From NCBI GenBank assembly GCA_021324415.1, contig JAJPJF010000460.1, positions 1 through 47,026 on the forward strand: a stretch of DNA of 47,026 bases. The letters run 5' to 3'. Under the pieces are notes generated by a model. That model saw nothing but the letters and a program-made list of their open reading frames with translations, was not told where the DNA came from and searched no databases. Each line of letters starts with the position of its first letter. Position 1 is the stretch's first letter. This DNA is from Nostocales cyanobacterium Centralia_MAG_434 (GTDB taxonomy: Bacteria; Cyanobacteriota; Cyanobacteriia; Cyanobacteriales; Nostocaceae). Both the position numbers and the translations under genes were made by a program. Below, one piece after another: positions 16,426 through 25,800 of this stretch.

Positions 16426-17656
16426 CAGATGATTCTGGCTGACGAGAGGCTTCTAAACTGCAGTTGTTATGTGTAAATGTGGGCGTTTCTTTCGATGAGT
16501 TTGGTTGCACTACTCTATCTGATGTGATCTGCTGTGTTTGTTGTATCCATGACATACCACCTGGTATTGGTTTACGTGCTGGTTGTAAACCTTGTAACAT
16601 TTCAGGTAGTTGGATTCCTTCTATAGAGACAAATTTAGATTCCCGGACTTTATGCCACACTGAGCGAGACATAATTAGGGTGTGTTCTGTACGATTTGCC
16701 CCTATTTGCTCCAAATATTCTTCTCCCTCTGGCTGATAGTCAGCCGAAGCCAACTGCAAAGCTTGCTTGGGAAAATCTTGAGCAATGCGAGCTAGTTGGG
16801 ATAGCAACTCCGGATACAGCCAGGTATAGGCTGGATGAACTGTCAACACTGCAACATGAGGCTCTTGGCCTTTACGGTTTAGAGTAATTTGAAAGTAGCC
16901 AATTGCTGCTTTGCGTTGTGGTTCAAACACGTAGCCGCTTACCACTTCTATTTTATTTACCCACTGCCTGATGGCATCCGTTAAAGCGCCTAACAAACTC
17001 GTTTTGAAGTCTTGAGTTTGACGGTCAAAAACCTGGCGCACTAGAGGTGGCATTGATGCTGTATCCAATTGATACAACAACTGGGCATCAGCGTTACTGA
17101 CAGGCAGTAAATTGGGCAAATCTGGCTCTGATTTAGCCAATTCTGCTAGCAAATCTGCTTCTATTTCCCAATATGTCATTTCTGCTAGACGCTGAAATCC
17201 ATTTCGCCGATAGAGCGCTAGTGCCTCTGTATCATTGATATTGACTTCTAATATCCATGTGCGCGCTTCCAAAATTGACTCAAAGCAATGGCGCAAAAGT
17301 TGAGAGCCAATTCCTTGCTTGTCAACGGCACGATCTAGCACCACACGTTCTACACGCCATGTAGTGCGCGTCCGGTTGAATGGCGACACTTTGATCATCC
17401 CCAGGAGTATACGCCCTTGTTCTGCTACATAGGCACAAAAATGGTACTTAAGCGGGTTGGGGAACCAACTCAAAAACTTAAGAAACCCGTACCAGTGGCG
17501 TAGCCATTGCATTTGTTGTGTTGCAACACTAACTCCCTTAGGGGTATGGGCTGCAAATGACTCTTGATGTAAGCGTTCAATTCCGTCTAAGTCCCGATAT
17601 TGGACTGGTCGGATGATAACGCTGAGATTTCGGGAAAGTAATGAAGTCATTTTCAT
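16409..17656 (-). CDS. GNAT-family N-acetyltransferase
   Basis: Residues about 10-165 form a GNAT domain: 'IIRPVQYRDLDGIERLH', beta strands around 'GMIKVSPFN', motif A 'VERVVLDRAVDKQGIGSQLL' with the acetyl-CoA loop Q-x-x-G-I/G, and 'NDTEALALYRRNGFQRL'. The remaining ~250 residues look like a second, degenerate GNAT-like half ('AAIGYFQITLNRKGQEPH', 'AVLTVHPAYTWLYPELLSQL') and a polar tail. The substrate is unknown. It is first in the minus-strand run leading to ruvX, with which its 3' end overlaps or nearly overlaps. Confidence 0.85.
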   Translation of the reverse strand: MKMTSLLSRNLSVIIRPVQYRDLDGIERLHQESFAAHTPKGVSVATQQMQWLRHWYGFLKFLSWFPNPLKYHFCAYVAEQGRILLGMIKVSPFNRTRTTWRVERVVLDRAVDKQGIGSQLLRHCFESILEARTWILEVNINDTEALALYRRNGFQRLAEMTYWEIEADLLAELAKSEPDLPNLLPVSNADAQLLYQLDTASMPPLVRQVFDRQTQDFKTSLLGALTDAIRQWVNKIEVVSGYVFEPQRKAAIGYFQITLNRKGQEPHVAVLTVHPAYTWLYPELLSQLARIAQDFPKQALQLASADYQPEGEEYLEQIGANRTEHTLIMSRSVWHKVRESKFVSIEGIQLPEMLQGLQPARKPIPGGMSWIQQTQQITSDRVVQPNSSKETPTFTHNNCSLEASRQPESSDVSQE

Positions 17657-17790
17657 TCAAGCCGCCATTCAGCCTTAAGTAACTGGGAAAAGAGGAACTG
17701 CTGCAATCATCTTAACGGCTTTCAGCTCTTTGCTATTGAGCCAAAAGGGTGATTTTCATCACTAAATTCAAATTTTTAAACAACCTAAAA

Positions 17791-17839
17791 AGCAGACCTA
17801 CTGAAGAATTGCTATCTTACTAGCTTAACAAGGTCTGCT
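17791..17839 (-). terminator. Probable terminator of the 68-residue gene
   Basis: On the minus strand AGCAGACCT (17839-17831) pairs with AGGTCTGCT (17799-17791) across a 31-nt loop and is followed by TTTTAGG. It is 49 nt past the stop of the small gene at 17888. The long loop lowers confidence. Confidence 0.4.
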
Positions 17840-17887
17840 GTGATATTATTTTATCTTTTACTTTACATTATTTAACATTTCGATGGC

Positions 17888-18094
17888 TTAAAGGGCTTGC
17901 CTCGAAGCCAACTTTTCAAAATTAGCTTGGGTTTGGTGGAGTAATTGCACTCGACTGTCTTCTATGGACTGCTTTAAGGGTGGAACCAGATTACGAGCTT
18001 GCAGAGCCATATGAAGCTGTAAATGGGCAACGTATTCACTGAAGTCTTCACGCACTACATCTGCACTCATTAGTACATTTGATTCCCTAGCCAC
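17888..18094 (-). CDS. Small conserved hypothetical protein
   Basis: A 68-residue, largely helical protein ('VREDFSEYVAHLQLHMALQ', 'LVPPLKQSIEDSRVQLLHQ') with no membrane segment and no Cys. I recognise no family, but the composition is that of a genuine cytoplasmic protein. The ATG at 18094 is preceded by AAGGAG (about 18099-18104), a strong ribosome-binding site. It is monocistronic, with a hairpin downstream. Function unknown. Confidence 0.65.
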   Translation of the reverse strand: MARESNVLMSADVVREDFSEYVAHLQLHMALQARNLVPPLKQSIEDSRVQLLHQTQANFEKLASRQAL

Positions 18095-18229
18095 TGTGTT
18101 CTCCTTAAAATACTAGACCAATACTTTCCCTGTACATTATGAAAACTTATCATAATGTTTTGCTGGAATTTTGTAATTCGCAATGAAGTTTAATGATTTT
18201 GAATGGAGAGTAGGGCATGGGGCATAGGA

Positions 18230-18368
18230 TCAGGAGGAGACAAGGAGGACAAGGAAGACAAGGAGGACAAGGAGGATAGGGGAGACAACAGAACACTACT
18301 TCCCCACTCCCTATTCCTAACTCCTAACGCCTAACTCCTAACGCCTAACTCCTAACGCCTAACTCTCC
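18230..18368. repeat. Two adjacent STRR arrays: GGAGGACAA and CTCCTAACGCCTAA
   Basis: 18230-18290 repeats the AAGGAGGACAAGGAAGAC vocabulary seen elsewhere in the window. 18312-18363 repeats the 14-mer CTCCTAACGCCTAA about three times. The second array supplies the last codons and stop of the radical SAM gene on the minus strand. Confidence 0.8.
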
Positions 18369-19952
18369 TCCCCCCACTCCTACAGGTGCTTTAGTTAGCG
18401 AGACGTATGGCTTCTCCACACCTTGCGCAAGATATTCAGCAACTTGAGCTTCTATTTGCTCGCGGACAATTTGGCGATACTCATAGAAATGCTCTATGTG
18501 GGCACAGGTATCGAGATAAAGCTCAAGCACTTTCGGGTTACGCCTAATTATGCTGAACAAGTGATGCCAGAACTTCCAGCGAGTTTCTCGTTGTATTCCT
18601 TGTCGCCAGAGGATAATCGCCATAGCTTTCAAAAGCATCAAATTTGGTAGCTTAAATGGCGCTGTCCAACTCGGACTGCCCATCATTAAAAAACAGCGAT
18701 AGGTGCGATCTAAGTATCGTACTGGTTCGTATAAGGCACAAAATGCTTCAATATATTCTCTTGCAATATCTTCTAGAGGACGGGTCGGGATAAAGTTCAT
18801 CAAAGTCGTTTGGTTAATATTCCCGTCTTGATTGTCCCGCAATCGTCCCTCTTTTTGGAGTCGATGCCAAAGTGCTGTATGAGGGAGTGCTTGTAACATA
18901 GAGAAGGTAGTAGATGGGATGGCTGCAAGTTCTGCAAAGCGAACAATGCGATCGCCTGCGCCTGGTTGTTCTCCATCAAAACCGATAATAAACCCGGCCA
19001 TGGGTCGTAAACCGGCTTTAATAATTGTTTGCACTGCCTCAATTAGAGAACTGCGAGTGTTTTGAAACTTCTTTGTCAGTTGCAGACTGTCTTCATCTGG
19101 CGTTTCTATTCCCAAAAACACTGCTTTAAAGCCGCACTCAACCATTAATTCCAGCAATTCTGGGTCTTGTGCCAAATCAACTGAAGCTTCAGTATCAAAA
19201 TAAAAAGGATACTGATGATCTGCCATCCACCCTTTTAACTCTTTCAGCAACAATTTAACATTCCGCTTGTTGCCAATAAAGTTATCATCCACCATGAAAA
19301 TACTACGCCGCCAACCTAACTTGTAGAGATAATCTAACTCTGCTAACAGTTGAGCAGGTGTTTTGGTACGTGGTTTACGACCGTAGAGAACAATTATGTC
19401 GCAAAATTCGCACTGAAAAGGACAACCCCGCGAAAATTGCACTGCCATCATGCTATAGGCATTAAGTTCTAACAAATCAAAGCGGGGTACTGGTGTCGTT
19501 GTCACGTCGGGTTTTTCTGTAGCGCGAAAAACCCCAGAGGTCTCACCCCGTTCAATTGATTCTACAAACATTGGGAGTGTAATTTCTCCTTCATCTAGAA
19601 TGAGAAAATCTGCTCCTACTTCTTGAACTTCATGCGGTACTGAAGTTGCATATGGACCACCAACTGCAACTAACTTACCCCGTTGCTTTGCTTGTTGGAT
19701 TTGCTCTAGTAAATCTTGCTTTTGGACTATCATGGCAGAAAAAATAACCACATCTGCCCATGCCCATTCTTGTTCGGTTGCTGGCCGAATATTACGATCA
19801 ACTAGCTTAAATTCCCATTCTTGAGGCAATATTGCTGCTACTGTTACCAAACCCAAGGGTGGTAGTAACACTTTGCGATTCACTAATGCCAATATTTTTT
19901 CATACGACCAAAAAGTTTTGGGAAATTTGGGATAGACCAATAATACTCGCAT
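18345..19952 (-). CDS. B12-binding-domain radical SAM protein (BchE/DUF4070 type)
   Basis: An N-terminal cobalamin-binding-like Rossmann domain (about 1-140) lacks the DxHxxG cobalamin-histidine motif. The radical SAM cluster motif follows as C177-x3-C181-x2-C184 in 'SRGCPFQCEFC', then TIM-barrel signatures 'SIFMVDDNFIGN' and 'KAVFLGIETPDEDSL'. The C-terminal ~150 residues correspond to DUF4070. Related proteins carry out methylation or other radical chemistry on lipids, tetrapyrroles and hopanoids; this substrate is unknown. The last residues (about 'GVGGGELGVRS') are encoded by an intergenic repeat, so the C-terminus has probably been extended or replaced. It stands alone. Confidence 0.85.
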   Translation of the reverse strand: MRVLLVYPKFPKTFWSYEKILALVNRKVLLPPLGLVTVAAILPQEWEFKLVDRNIRPATEQEWAWADVVIFSAMIVQKQDLLEQIQQAKQRGKLVAVGGPYATSVPHEVQEVGADFLILDEGEITLPMFVESIERGETSGVFRATEKPDVTTTPVPRFDLLELNAYSMMAVQFSRGCPFQCEFCDIIVLYGRKPRTKTPAQLLAELDYLYKLGWRRSIFMVDDNFIGNKRNVKLLLKELKGWMADHQYPFYFDTEASVDLAQDPELLELMVECGFKAVFLGIETPDEDSLQLTKKFQNTRSSLIEAVQTIIKAGLRPMAGFIIGFDGEQPGAGDRIVRFAELAAIPSTTFSMLQALPHTALWHRLQKEGRLRDNQDGNINQTTLMNFIPTRPLEDIAREYIEAFCALYEPVRYLDRTYRCFLMMGSPSWTAPFKLPNLMLLKAMAIILWRQGIQRETRWKFWHHLFSIIRRNPKVLELYLDTCAHIEHFYEYRQIVREQIEAQVAEYLAQGVEKPYVSLTKAPVGVGGGELGVRS

Positions 19953-20266
19953 GAAAACCGTCGAACCTCTTTAAATTTTGGAAAAAATATGGTGAGTTAA
20001 GCAGTTGGCAGATGGAGCAACCACTGGTTAGCCAGGATAAGTATCATCTTGATTAAAATATACACGATAGTGTCAAATTCTATTTTGTTCCTGTTACCAC
20101 AAAAATTAATTATTTGAGATTTTTGGCCAATACGAGAAATTAATAGTTAGTCTGCCCTTAAACCCATTTAGCCTTTAATTCGAGAAGAATCCGGAACTAA
20201 AACCCAACTCGTTAAGATAATCGTTTATCTGCTTTTGCATCGATATTATCTTTAATTTGCTTTTTT
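19953..20266. other. Gene-free spacer
   Basis: About 310 bp of moderately AT-rich sequence between the radical SAM gene and the SDR gene, both on the minus strand. I see no open frame of note, RNA gene or repeat. It presumably holds the promoter of the radical SAM gene. Confidence 0.5.
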
Positions 20267-21223
20267 CTACTGGCGACTCTCAACACCGCTAATTCTCAAA
20301 ACATCACTTATCGTAGCGCAGTGATTTGGCAACCCGAAACAGGTAGGATTGATCACAGTTTGGTAAGTAAAATGCCGATAATTCATACAAAATCTATCCC
20401 AAGCAGCCATTTGAATGCGGAACAAAAAGATAATCAAATTGGCTAATGATAAGGATAGGGGGATGCGGAAGTAAATCTTTTTGCCGAGGTAAGCGCAAAC
20501 TTCCTCAATAAGTTGGTTTGCTGTGATTTGTTCTTGACCTAAAACGAAGTAACGCGGTTCATCCTGTTTGGGTGGATGCTCAATCAAATATCGTACGACA
20601 GTAGCAATGTCTTGTCCATGAATGAAGTGAAAGCTACCGTCTGCTTGAAAAAAGCGAATCAAGTCTATATATTTCGTGACCTCTACAAATCCAGAAGTTA
20701 AGTGAGAATAGGGTTTGTCAGTATCGCCACCAAGCACTAAAGTGGGAAAAACAGTGGTAATTTTGGGTGCGATCGCTAATTTTGATAGACGGTGTAAGCA
20801 ATCGTATTTTGAACGAATGTAATCATGACCGATTTCCCCAGCCTCTTTGAGTGGTTGATTGTTTTGAGCCAAAACGCTAGCTGTGGAAAAATAGATGACC
20901 TGTTCGCATTTATCAGGATCTAGCAGTTCTAGCAATTCTAGTGTTTTAACTACATTGATATTAAATGTTTCCTCGCCTCCCCAAGCTGTTGCTGTCAACA
21001 CAGCTACATCGACTGTTTTCAGCAAGTCAGCAAAACATTCAATTTCTTGCATATCGCCTTGCAAAACAGTAATACCTGAGCGTGCTTGGGTGTCAACTTG
21101 CAGTTTACTTGGGTTTCTAACTAGTAAATACAGTTCGTGATTTGTGTTCTGAATTAGGGTTTCACTCAAGTAGTGACCAATACAGCCACTTGCACCAGTC
21201 ACTAAAATCCTTTTTTGAGTCAT
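20267..21223 (-). CDS. NAD(P)-dependent epimerase/dehydratase (extended SDR)
   Basis: Extended short-chain dehydrogenase: the dinucleotide-binding loop 'VTGASGCIGHYL' is at residues 8-19, an acidic 'LQGDMQEI' follows, and the catalytic Tyr-x3-Lys appears in 'YIRSKYDCL' after a 'YFSTASVL' strand carrying the Ser. Substrate-binding elements are 'FIHGQDIATVV' and 'YFVLGQEQITA', typical of sugar-nucleotide or isoprenoid/steroid-type SDRs. At 318 residues it is of normal length. The neighbour hemE lies upstream on the same strand, separated by a repeat-rich gap, so co-expression is doubtful. The precise reaction cannot be assigned. Confidence 0.8.
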   Translation of the reverse strand: MTQKRILVTGASGCIGHYLSETLIQNTNHELYLLVRNPSKLQVDTQARSGITVLQGDMQEIECFADLLKTVDVAVLTATAWGGEETFNINVVKTLELLELLDPDKCEQVIYFSTASVLAQNNQPLKEAGEIGHDYIRSKYDCLHRLSKLAIAPKITTVFPTLVLGGDTDKPYSHLTSGFVEVTKYIDLIRFFQADGSFHFIHGQDIATVVRYLIEHPPKQDEPRYFVLGQEQITANQLIEEVCAYLGKKIYFRIPLSLSLANLIIFLFRIQMAAWDRFCMNYRHFTYQTVINPTCFGLPNHCATISDVLRISGVESRQ

Positions 21224-21243
21224 ACTTTTGTCTAAGAGTTAGG

Positions 21244-21336
21244 AGGAGCCAGTGCGTTGGGGAGCCAGCGCGGTCTTGGGGGTTCCCCCCATGAGCGACT
21301 GGCGTCCGGCTCTGCCGACTTGAAGCAACTGGCGTT
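21244..21336. repeat. Palindromic GC-rich repeat element
   Basis: A GC-rich patch with two GGAGCCAG(T/C)GCG copies, two CAACTGGCGT/CGACTGGCGT copies and a strong central hairpin TGGGGG-TTC-CCCCCA (21277-21291). Its GC content stands out from the surroundings. It resembles dispersed palindromic repeats of filamentous cyanobacteria as I remember them. Confidence 0.7.
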
Positions 21337-21420
21337 TAGGAATAAAATCAAGAGTAAGAGGTAAACAAAGTATACTTGCTAACTCCTCATTCCTCACTCC
21401 TCATTCCTAACTTCTCATTC

Positions 21421-22482
21421 CTAATTCCCAACTGCTGCAGCATTAAGTTGCTTTGCCGTTTCAAAGAAGAAAGCGACATTTTCTTCTGGGGTTTCTGGTA
21501 GAACACCATGACCTAGATTTAGAATATGTCCTCTATTGCCAGCTTTACGAACAGTGTCAAGGATACGATTACGGATAAACTCCTGAGAGCCAAATAACAC
21601 ACCGGGATCAAGATTTCCTTGAACGTTGATGTGTGTTCCTAATCTTGAGCGTGCTTCTGCCATGTCCACTGTCCAGTCTACAGTGATAACATCTGCACCC
21701 GATTTTCCCATCCTTTCTAGTACACCCGCACTTCCACTGACTAATAAGATGAGGGGTGTATCTGGATGAGTTTCCTTAACTTGCTGAAAAACCTTTTGCT
21801 GATAAGGCAAAGCAAAGGTGTCATAATCTTGAGGGCTCAATTGACCTGCCCAAGAATCAAACATTTGAACAACTTGAGCACCACAGTCAATTTGGTAGCG
21901 CATGTAGGTGGCGATCGCTGAAGCTAATTTGTCTAGCAACTGATGCAGTATTGTTGGATCTGAGAAGGCCATACCTTTGATAACAGAGTAGGTTTTAGAG
22001 CCTTTACCCTCCACTGCATAAGCTGCTAGTGTCCATGGTGCACCCACAAAACCTAACACTGTTGATTTGTCGCCTACTTCTTGCCGTAAAGCCTGCAAAA
22101 TTGTTTTGATAAACGGTAGCGACTCTTCTGGTTGTAAAGCATGTAGGCTTGCAACTTGTTCTTCAGTGCGAATCGGTGAGTGAATTATTGGTCCTTTACC
22201 TTCAGCAATGTCCATGTCAATGCCTAACCCTGGTAGTGGCGTGACAATATCAGAAAACAGAATTACCCCATCGGGTTGAAAGGCTTTCCAGGGTTGTAAG
22301 GATACTTCTATCGCCACTTCTGGTATTTCTGAGCGATCGCGAAATGAAGGGTACTTCTCCCTTAAATCTCGATAAGCTTTCATATAACGTCCTGCCTGAC
22401 GCATCATCCACACGGGAGGACGATCTAAAACTTCACCACGAGCTGCCCTGAGGAGATAGGGAGCGTTTGCAGAAATACCCAT
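21421..22482 (-). CDS. hemE: Uroporphyrinogen decarboxylase
   Basis: Converts uroporphyrinogen III to coproporphyrinogen III, the branch shared by haem and chlorophyll synthesis. The signatures are complete: '[14 protein letters not shown]' (substrate-binding Arg), '[19 protein letters not shown]' with the catalytic Asp, '[16 protein letters not shown]', and '[13 protein letters not shown]' with the C-terminal His. Length 353 is normal. The ATG at 22482 starts [17 protein letters not shown], as in other cyanobacteria. It is divergent from the membrane protein at 22772, with about 290 bp of control sequence between them. Confidence 0.97.
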   Translation of the reverse strand: MGISANAPYLLRAARGEVLDRPPVWMMRQAGRYMKAYRDLREKYPSFRDRSEIPEVAIEVSLQPWKAFQPDGVILFSDIVTPLPGLGIDMDIAEGKGPIIHSPIRTEEQVASLHALQPEESLPFIKTILQALRQEVGDKSTVLGFVGAPWTLAAYAVEGKGSKTYSVIKGMAFSDPTILHQLLDKLASAIATYMRYQIDCGAQVVQMFDSWAGQLSPQDYDTFALPYQQKVFQQVKETHPDTPLILLVSGSAGVLERMGKSGADVITVDWTVDMAEARSRLGTHINVQGNLDPGVLFGSQEFIRNRILDTVRKAGNRGHILNLGHGVLPETPEENVAFFFETAKQLNAAAVGN

Positions 22483-22771
22483 TTAACACTTCATCCTAAG
22501 CTCTTTTTTATGTCATTGTTTAGCTTATCATTCCAGGATTGTGCTTTTTCAGTGGACTCTGTTGGGGATAAATTTTTTCTGACTAGCTGCTGAGTTGAAG
22601 TCTAATTTACCAATATCCTACTATTTGCATTCTGAATTCTTCTTTAGGGTATGCTACTTAGGAGTTTTTTTACTCTTGAGTGAGTTTCACCGAAGTCTTC
22701 CTTTTTGGTATTGTCACTTAGAAATGGAGGATGATTTTTTCAGAGTCCTGACTAATAGCCACTGAACTTTT

Positions 22772-23515
22772 ATGCGAGCCGACTCAAACCGTCCTTCTCA
22801 TGGAGAATCCACCTCTAGCATTCCTAAATCAGAAATGTTTTTGATCCCACGTTCCCAGGTCAGACTGTTCTTACTCAAATTTACCTTTATGACCCTTTTG
22901 GGATGGATTGTAGGTGGAATTGCTAGTATGTCCTCTGAAAAAATCCTTCTGGATATACTGCCACCTGTTGTGGGAGAGCAATTAACATGGTACAGCTGGA
23001 AAAAAAACTTCAGTACTGTTGTGTTTGCTGTCATCTTTGGGGCAGATCAAGCATTTGTTATTCACAGATATTTATCAGGTTGGTTGTGGATGCTTGCTAC
23101 GAGCATGGGATGGCTAACTGCTAACAGTATTTCCACAGTGTGGATTAACTACATTTCATCCATCGCTTCATCTTTACATAAAAATATATCGACCCAAGGA
23201 GTCTTTATTTTAGGAATCTTGTCAACCTGTGCATATATTATTTCAGGAGTTTGGATGGGTTGTTTCCAATGGTTTGTATTGCGTCGCTACACAACAAGGG
23301 TTTGGTGGTGGATTTTTTTGCCTTCAGTTTCATTTCTGTTAATTAGTGTTGTGATTGGGTTGCTTTCCCTAGTACAAAGGTTTATTCCAGAAGTCCTTCG
23401 TTCTCAAATAGTTAATTTTAGTCAGCAAGGACTCACCGCACTCATTCTAGGAATTATCCCAGCAATTGGCTTATGTATCTTAAAAAGAAACTCACCAATA
23501 ACAAGAGAATATTAA
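22772..23515 (+). CDS. Polytopic membrane protein, hypothetical
   Basis: A 247-residue protein with an N-terminal polar stretch and about five to six hydrophobic segments ('FTFMTLLGWIVGGIASM', 'VVFAVIFGADQAFVI', 'WMLATSMGWLTANSI', 'GVFILGILSTCAYIISGVWM', 'IFLPSVSFLLISVVIGLLSL', 'GLTALILGIIPAIGLCIL'). Gly- and Trp-rich motifs such as 'GVWMGCFQWFVLRRY' recur in cyanobacterial membrane proteins of unknown function. An internal ATG at residue 22 is an alternative start. Its stop codon overlaps that of the convergent binding-protein gene within TTAA (23512-23515). Confidence 0.65.
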   Translation: MRADSNRPSHGESTSSIPKSEMFLIPRSQVRLFLLKFTFMTLLGWIVGGIASMSSEKILLDILPPVVGEQLTWYSWKKNFSTVVFAVIFGADQAFVIHRYLSGWLWMLATSMGWLTANSISTVWINYISSIASSLHKNISTQGVFILGILSTCAYIISGVWMGCFQWFVLRRYTTRVWWWIFLPSVSFLLISVVIGLLSLVQRFIPEVLRSQIVNFSQQGLTALILGIIPAIGLCILKRNSPITREY

Positions 23516-24837
23516 TTGGCATCCCAAATAACTTCTAAACGTTCTTGGGCTTTTTTGAGAGCTTTTTCGGGAGACTCACCCAGCAATGTTGCTTCGATCG
23601 CGCGACCAAGACTGTCAGATAGACGATTGTAACCAGCAATAATAGGTCGAGTACGTGCTATAGACATTTGCTCCACAAATACTTTCAACCATGGTTTTTT
23701 ACTCATGAATTGCTGATAAGCTTCACTTTGAGCTACTTTAAGGTTAACTGGCAAAAAACCTGTCCCAATACTCCACTCTGTTTGAAATTTTTCACTCAAA
23801 ACATACTCCAAAAACTTTAGTGCAGCTTGCTCTCTTTTAGGTGTAGTCTTCATTACATACAAATTACCAGTACCTGTCACCGTAGCTCTTTCTACATTTG
23901 CAGGAATGGGAAATACTCCATAGTCAACGTTAGACTTTGTTATGTAAGTCCAAGGTCCTGTAATCTGCATGGCAACACGTCCTGCAATAAAATTGTCCTC
24001 TTCATAACCACGTTCTGGAAGAGAAAGCGTTGCAGAACCATCTTTCAATAGATCTTTCCAGAATTGCAACGCTGCGATCGCTCCATGATTGATCAAATTC
24101 GGTCGATCATTGGTCACGACCTCCCCTCCAGCACTTAGTAAAAAGGGGAACCAACTAAACACTGTCCATTCACCCTTTCCTAAAGGTAGGGTTATTCCGT
24201 ACTGCTCTGGATGCCCATCTCCATTACGATCTATGGTCAGTTTTTTAGCAACTTGCCTCAATTCTTCCCAAGTATTAGGCATTTGAGTGATTCCTGCTGC
24301 CTTAAAAAGCTTAGGTCGATAAAAAATACCTATGTTACTGGTGTATAGTGGAACTGACCAAATGTGACCGTCTAGCTGTAGCTCATCGAATAAATTGGGA
24401 ATAATTTCAGACTTCACTGGCAATTTTTCCAACCAATCTTCTAAAGGTCGAATTGCCCCTATTTCCAGAAACTGACCAGTGATTTGAGGGTAGAATACAA
24501 GAATATCTGGGGGTACCTTGCCGATAACGGCTGTGAATACTTTTGGTAATTGTTGGTCAAGCTCACCAGCCCATACAGACTCTACCTGAATATCTGGATG
24601 AGTTTGATTAAATCGGTCTACTAGTTTTTGAAACACATCTCGATTAGCAGGTGGATTAATTGCCTGCCACAGTGTTAGATGAATAACTGAGCTATCTTTT
24701 TGGGATGAAAACTGACAACTAGATAGAGATATTAGAAAAAAACTCAACAGAATTGCCAAAAGAGGAATCGTCTTAGCCAAATATATGAACTGGCGAAAAT
24801 AAGTTACGATTTGGGATAAAAAGATATTAATTCTCAT
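23512..24837 (-). CDS. ABC transporter sugar-binding lipoprotein
   Basis: Extracellular solute-binding protein family 1. A signal peptide with a lipobox-like 'ISLSSC' (Cys about residue 41) predicts a lipid anchor. The mature part shows 'LTLWQAINPPANRDVFQKL', 'VDRFNQTHPDIQVESVWAGE', 'GIFYRPKLFKAAGI', 'MPNTWEELRQVAKKL' and 'GRVAMQITGPW', typical of UgpB/MalE-like binding proteins. The mature length (about 400) is normal. No permease or ATPase genes are adjacent, so the partners must be elsewhere, which is common in cyanobacteria. The ligand is probably a sugar or glycerophosphodiester; I cannot decide which. Confidence 0.87.
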   Translation of the reverse strand: MRINIFLSQIVTYFRQFIYLAKTIPLLAILLSFFLISLSSCQFSSQKDSSVIHLTLWQAINPPANRDVFQKLVDRFNQTHPDIQVESVWAGELDQQLPKVFTAVIGKVPPDILVFYPQITGQFLEIGAIRPLEDWLEKLPVKSEIIPNLFDELQLDGHIWSVPLYTSNIGIFYRPKLFKAAGITQMPNTWEELRQVAKKLTIDRNGDGHPEQYGITLPLGKGEWTVFSWFPFLLSAGGEVVTNDRPNLINHGAIAALQFWKDLLKDGSATLSLPERGYEEDNFIAGRVAMQITGPWTYITKSNVDYGVFPIPANVERATVTGTGNLYVMKTTPKREQAALKFLEYVLSEKFQTEWSIGTGFLPVNLKVAQSEAYQQFMSKKPWLKVFVEQMSIARTRPIIAGYNRLSDSLGRAIEATLLGESPEKALKKAQERLEVIWDAN

Positions 24838-25040
24838 GCCTAATATTTTAGATGGGTAAAAACATTTTATATAAAAAGCATATAAAATATCGACAAGTGA
24901 ATAATTTTATAATAAAATATTATTTCTCTTCAAGTAACCTTTAATTGAAAAGTTGATTTCTTACATATATATAAAATTTTTACTTAAATCTAAAATGAAT
25001 TTATAGTAAAATAACTAAAGTTCATTTTTCTAAAACAACT

Positions 25041-25787
25041 ATGACGACACCCAAACCATCTTTTTTAGACGGCTATTGGCAGAATTCATTTAATTTCAAA
25101 CAACATCTACAAGCTTTTTTGAAATTAGATTCAGAAACAATAGAGAAGAGGTTAAAGTCAGCGCAACTAGAAATGACACAGTTAGGTAATATAGAATTTA
25201 ATTGGGAAAAAGCCGATAATTTTTATAGTGATAAGGTACAAGAGCTTTACTTATTTGAACTTGGGGAATGGCATCTAATCAGTCAAGACTATATTGGAGG
25301 TACTTTGCTTCTTATTGAAAGGCATTCTCGAGGTCGAGTACTAGATTTTGGCGGTGGTATTGGTACTCATACAATTGCCGCTGCTCTGTGCCCTCAAGTT
25401 GAGCAAGTCATCTATTATGATATCAATCCAGTTAACCGTAACTTCGTTCAGTATCGAGTCGACCAACTGGGGCTGGGCAAAAAAATTATTTGTTCTCCTG
25501 AAGCCCCGTTAGAAGAAACTTTCGATACAATCTTTGCCTTCGATGTTCTAGAACATATACCCGATCCAAGCAAACAGCTGTTACAGTTTCATAAATCCTT
25601 GAAACCTGAAGGTAAGATTATCCTAAATTGGAATTTCTTTAAGGGTTTTAATGAAGAGATACCTTTTCATTTAGATGACCCTAAAGTATTAAATACATTC
25701 TTTCAAACTCTTCAAACGCACTTTTTAGAAATTTTTCAGCCTTATCATATCTCAGCACGTTGTTACCGTAAGTGGGGCGACGTTTAA
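25041..25787 (+). CDS. Class I SAM-dependent methyltransferase
   Basis: SAM-binding motif I 'VLDFGGGIGTHTIAAAL' (about residues 104-120), the ribose-binding acidic residue in 'VIYYDINPVN', motif IV 'DTIFAFDVLEHIPDP' and post-motif 'LKPEGKIILNWNFFKG' identify a type-11/12-like methyltransferase. The N-terminal ~100 residues are helical and unassigned. The substrate is unknown. It is convergent with a family 2 glycosyltransferase gene only 13 nt away, suggesting a glycan or lipid-glycan context. AT content upstream (24838-25040) is high and fits a promoter region. Confidence 0.8.
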   Translation: MTTPKPSFLDGYWQNSFNFKQHLQAFLKLDSETIEKRLKSAQLEMTQLGNIEFNWEKADNFYSDKVQELYLFELGEWHLISQDYIGGTLLLIERHSRGRVLDFGGGIGTHTIAAALCPQVEQVIYYDINPVNRNFVQYRVDQLGLGKKIICSPEAPLEETFDTIFAFDVLEHIPDPSKQLLQFHKSLKPEGKIILNWNFFKGFNEEIPFHLDDPKVLNTFFQTLQTHFLEIFQPYHISARCYRKWGDV

Positions 25788-25800
25788 AGTAGTCCTTTGA

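Noticed and set aside
16464-16736. 90-codon plus-strand frame opposite the GNAT gene
   Set aside because: Shadow of a clearly conserved coding sequence on the other strand.
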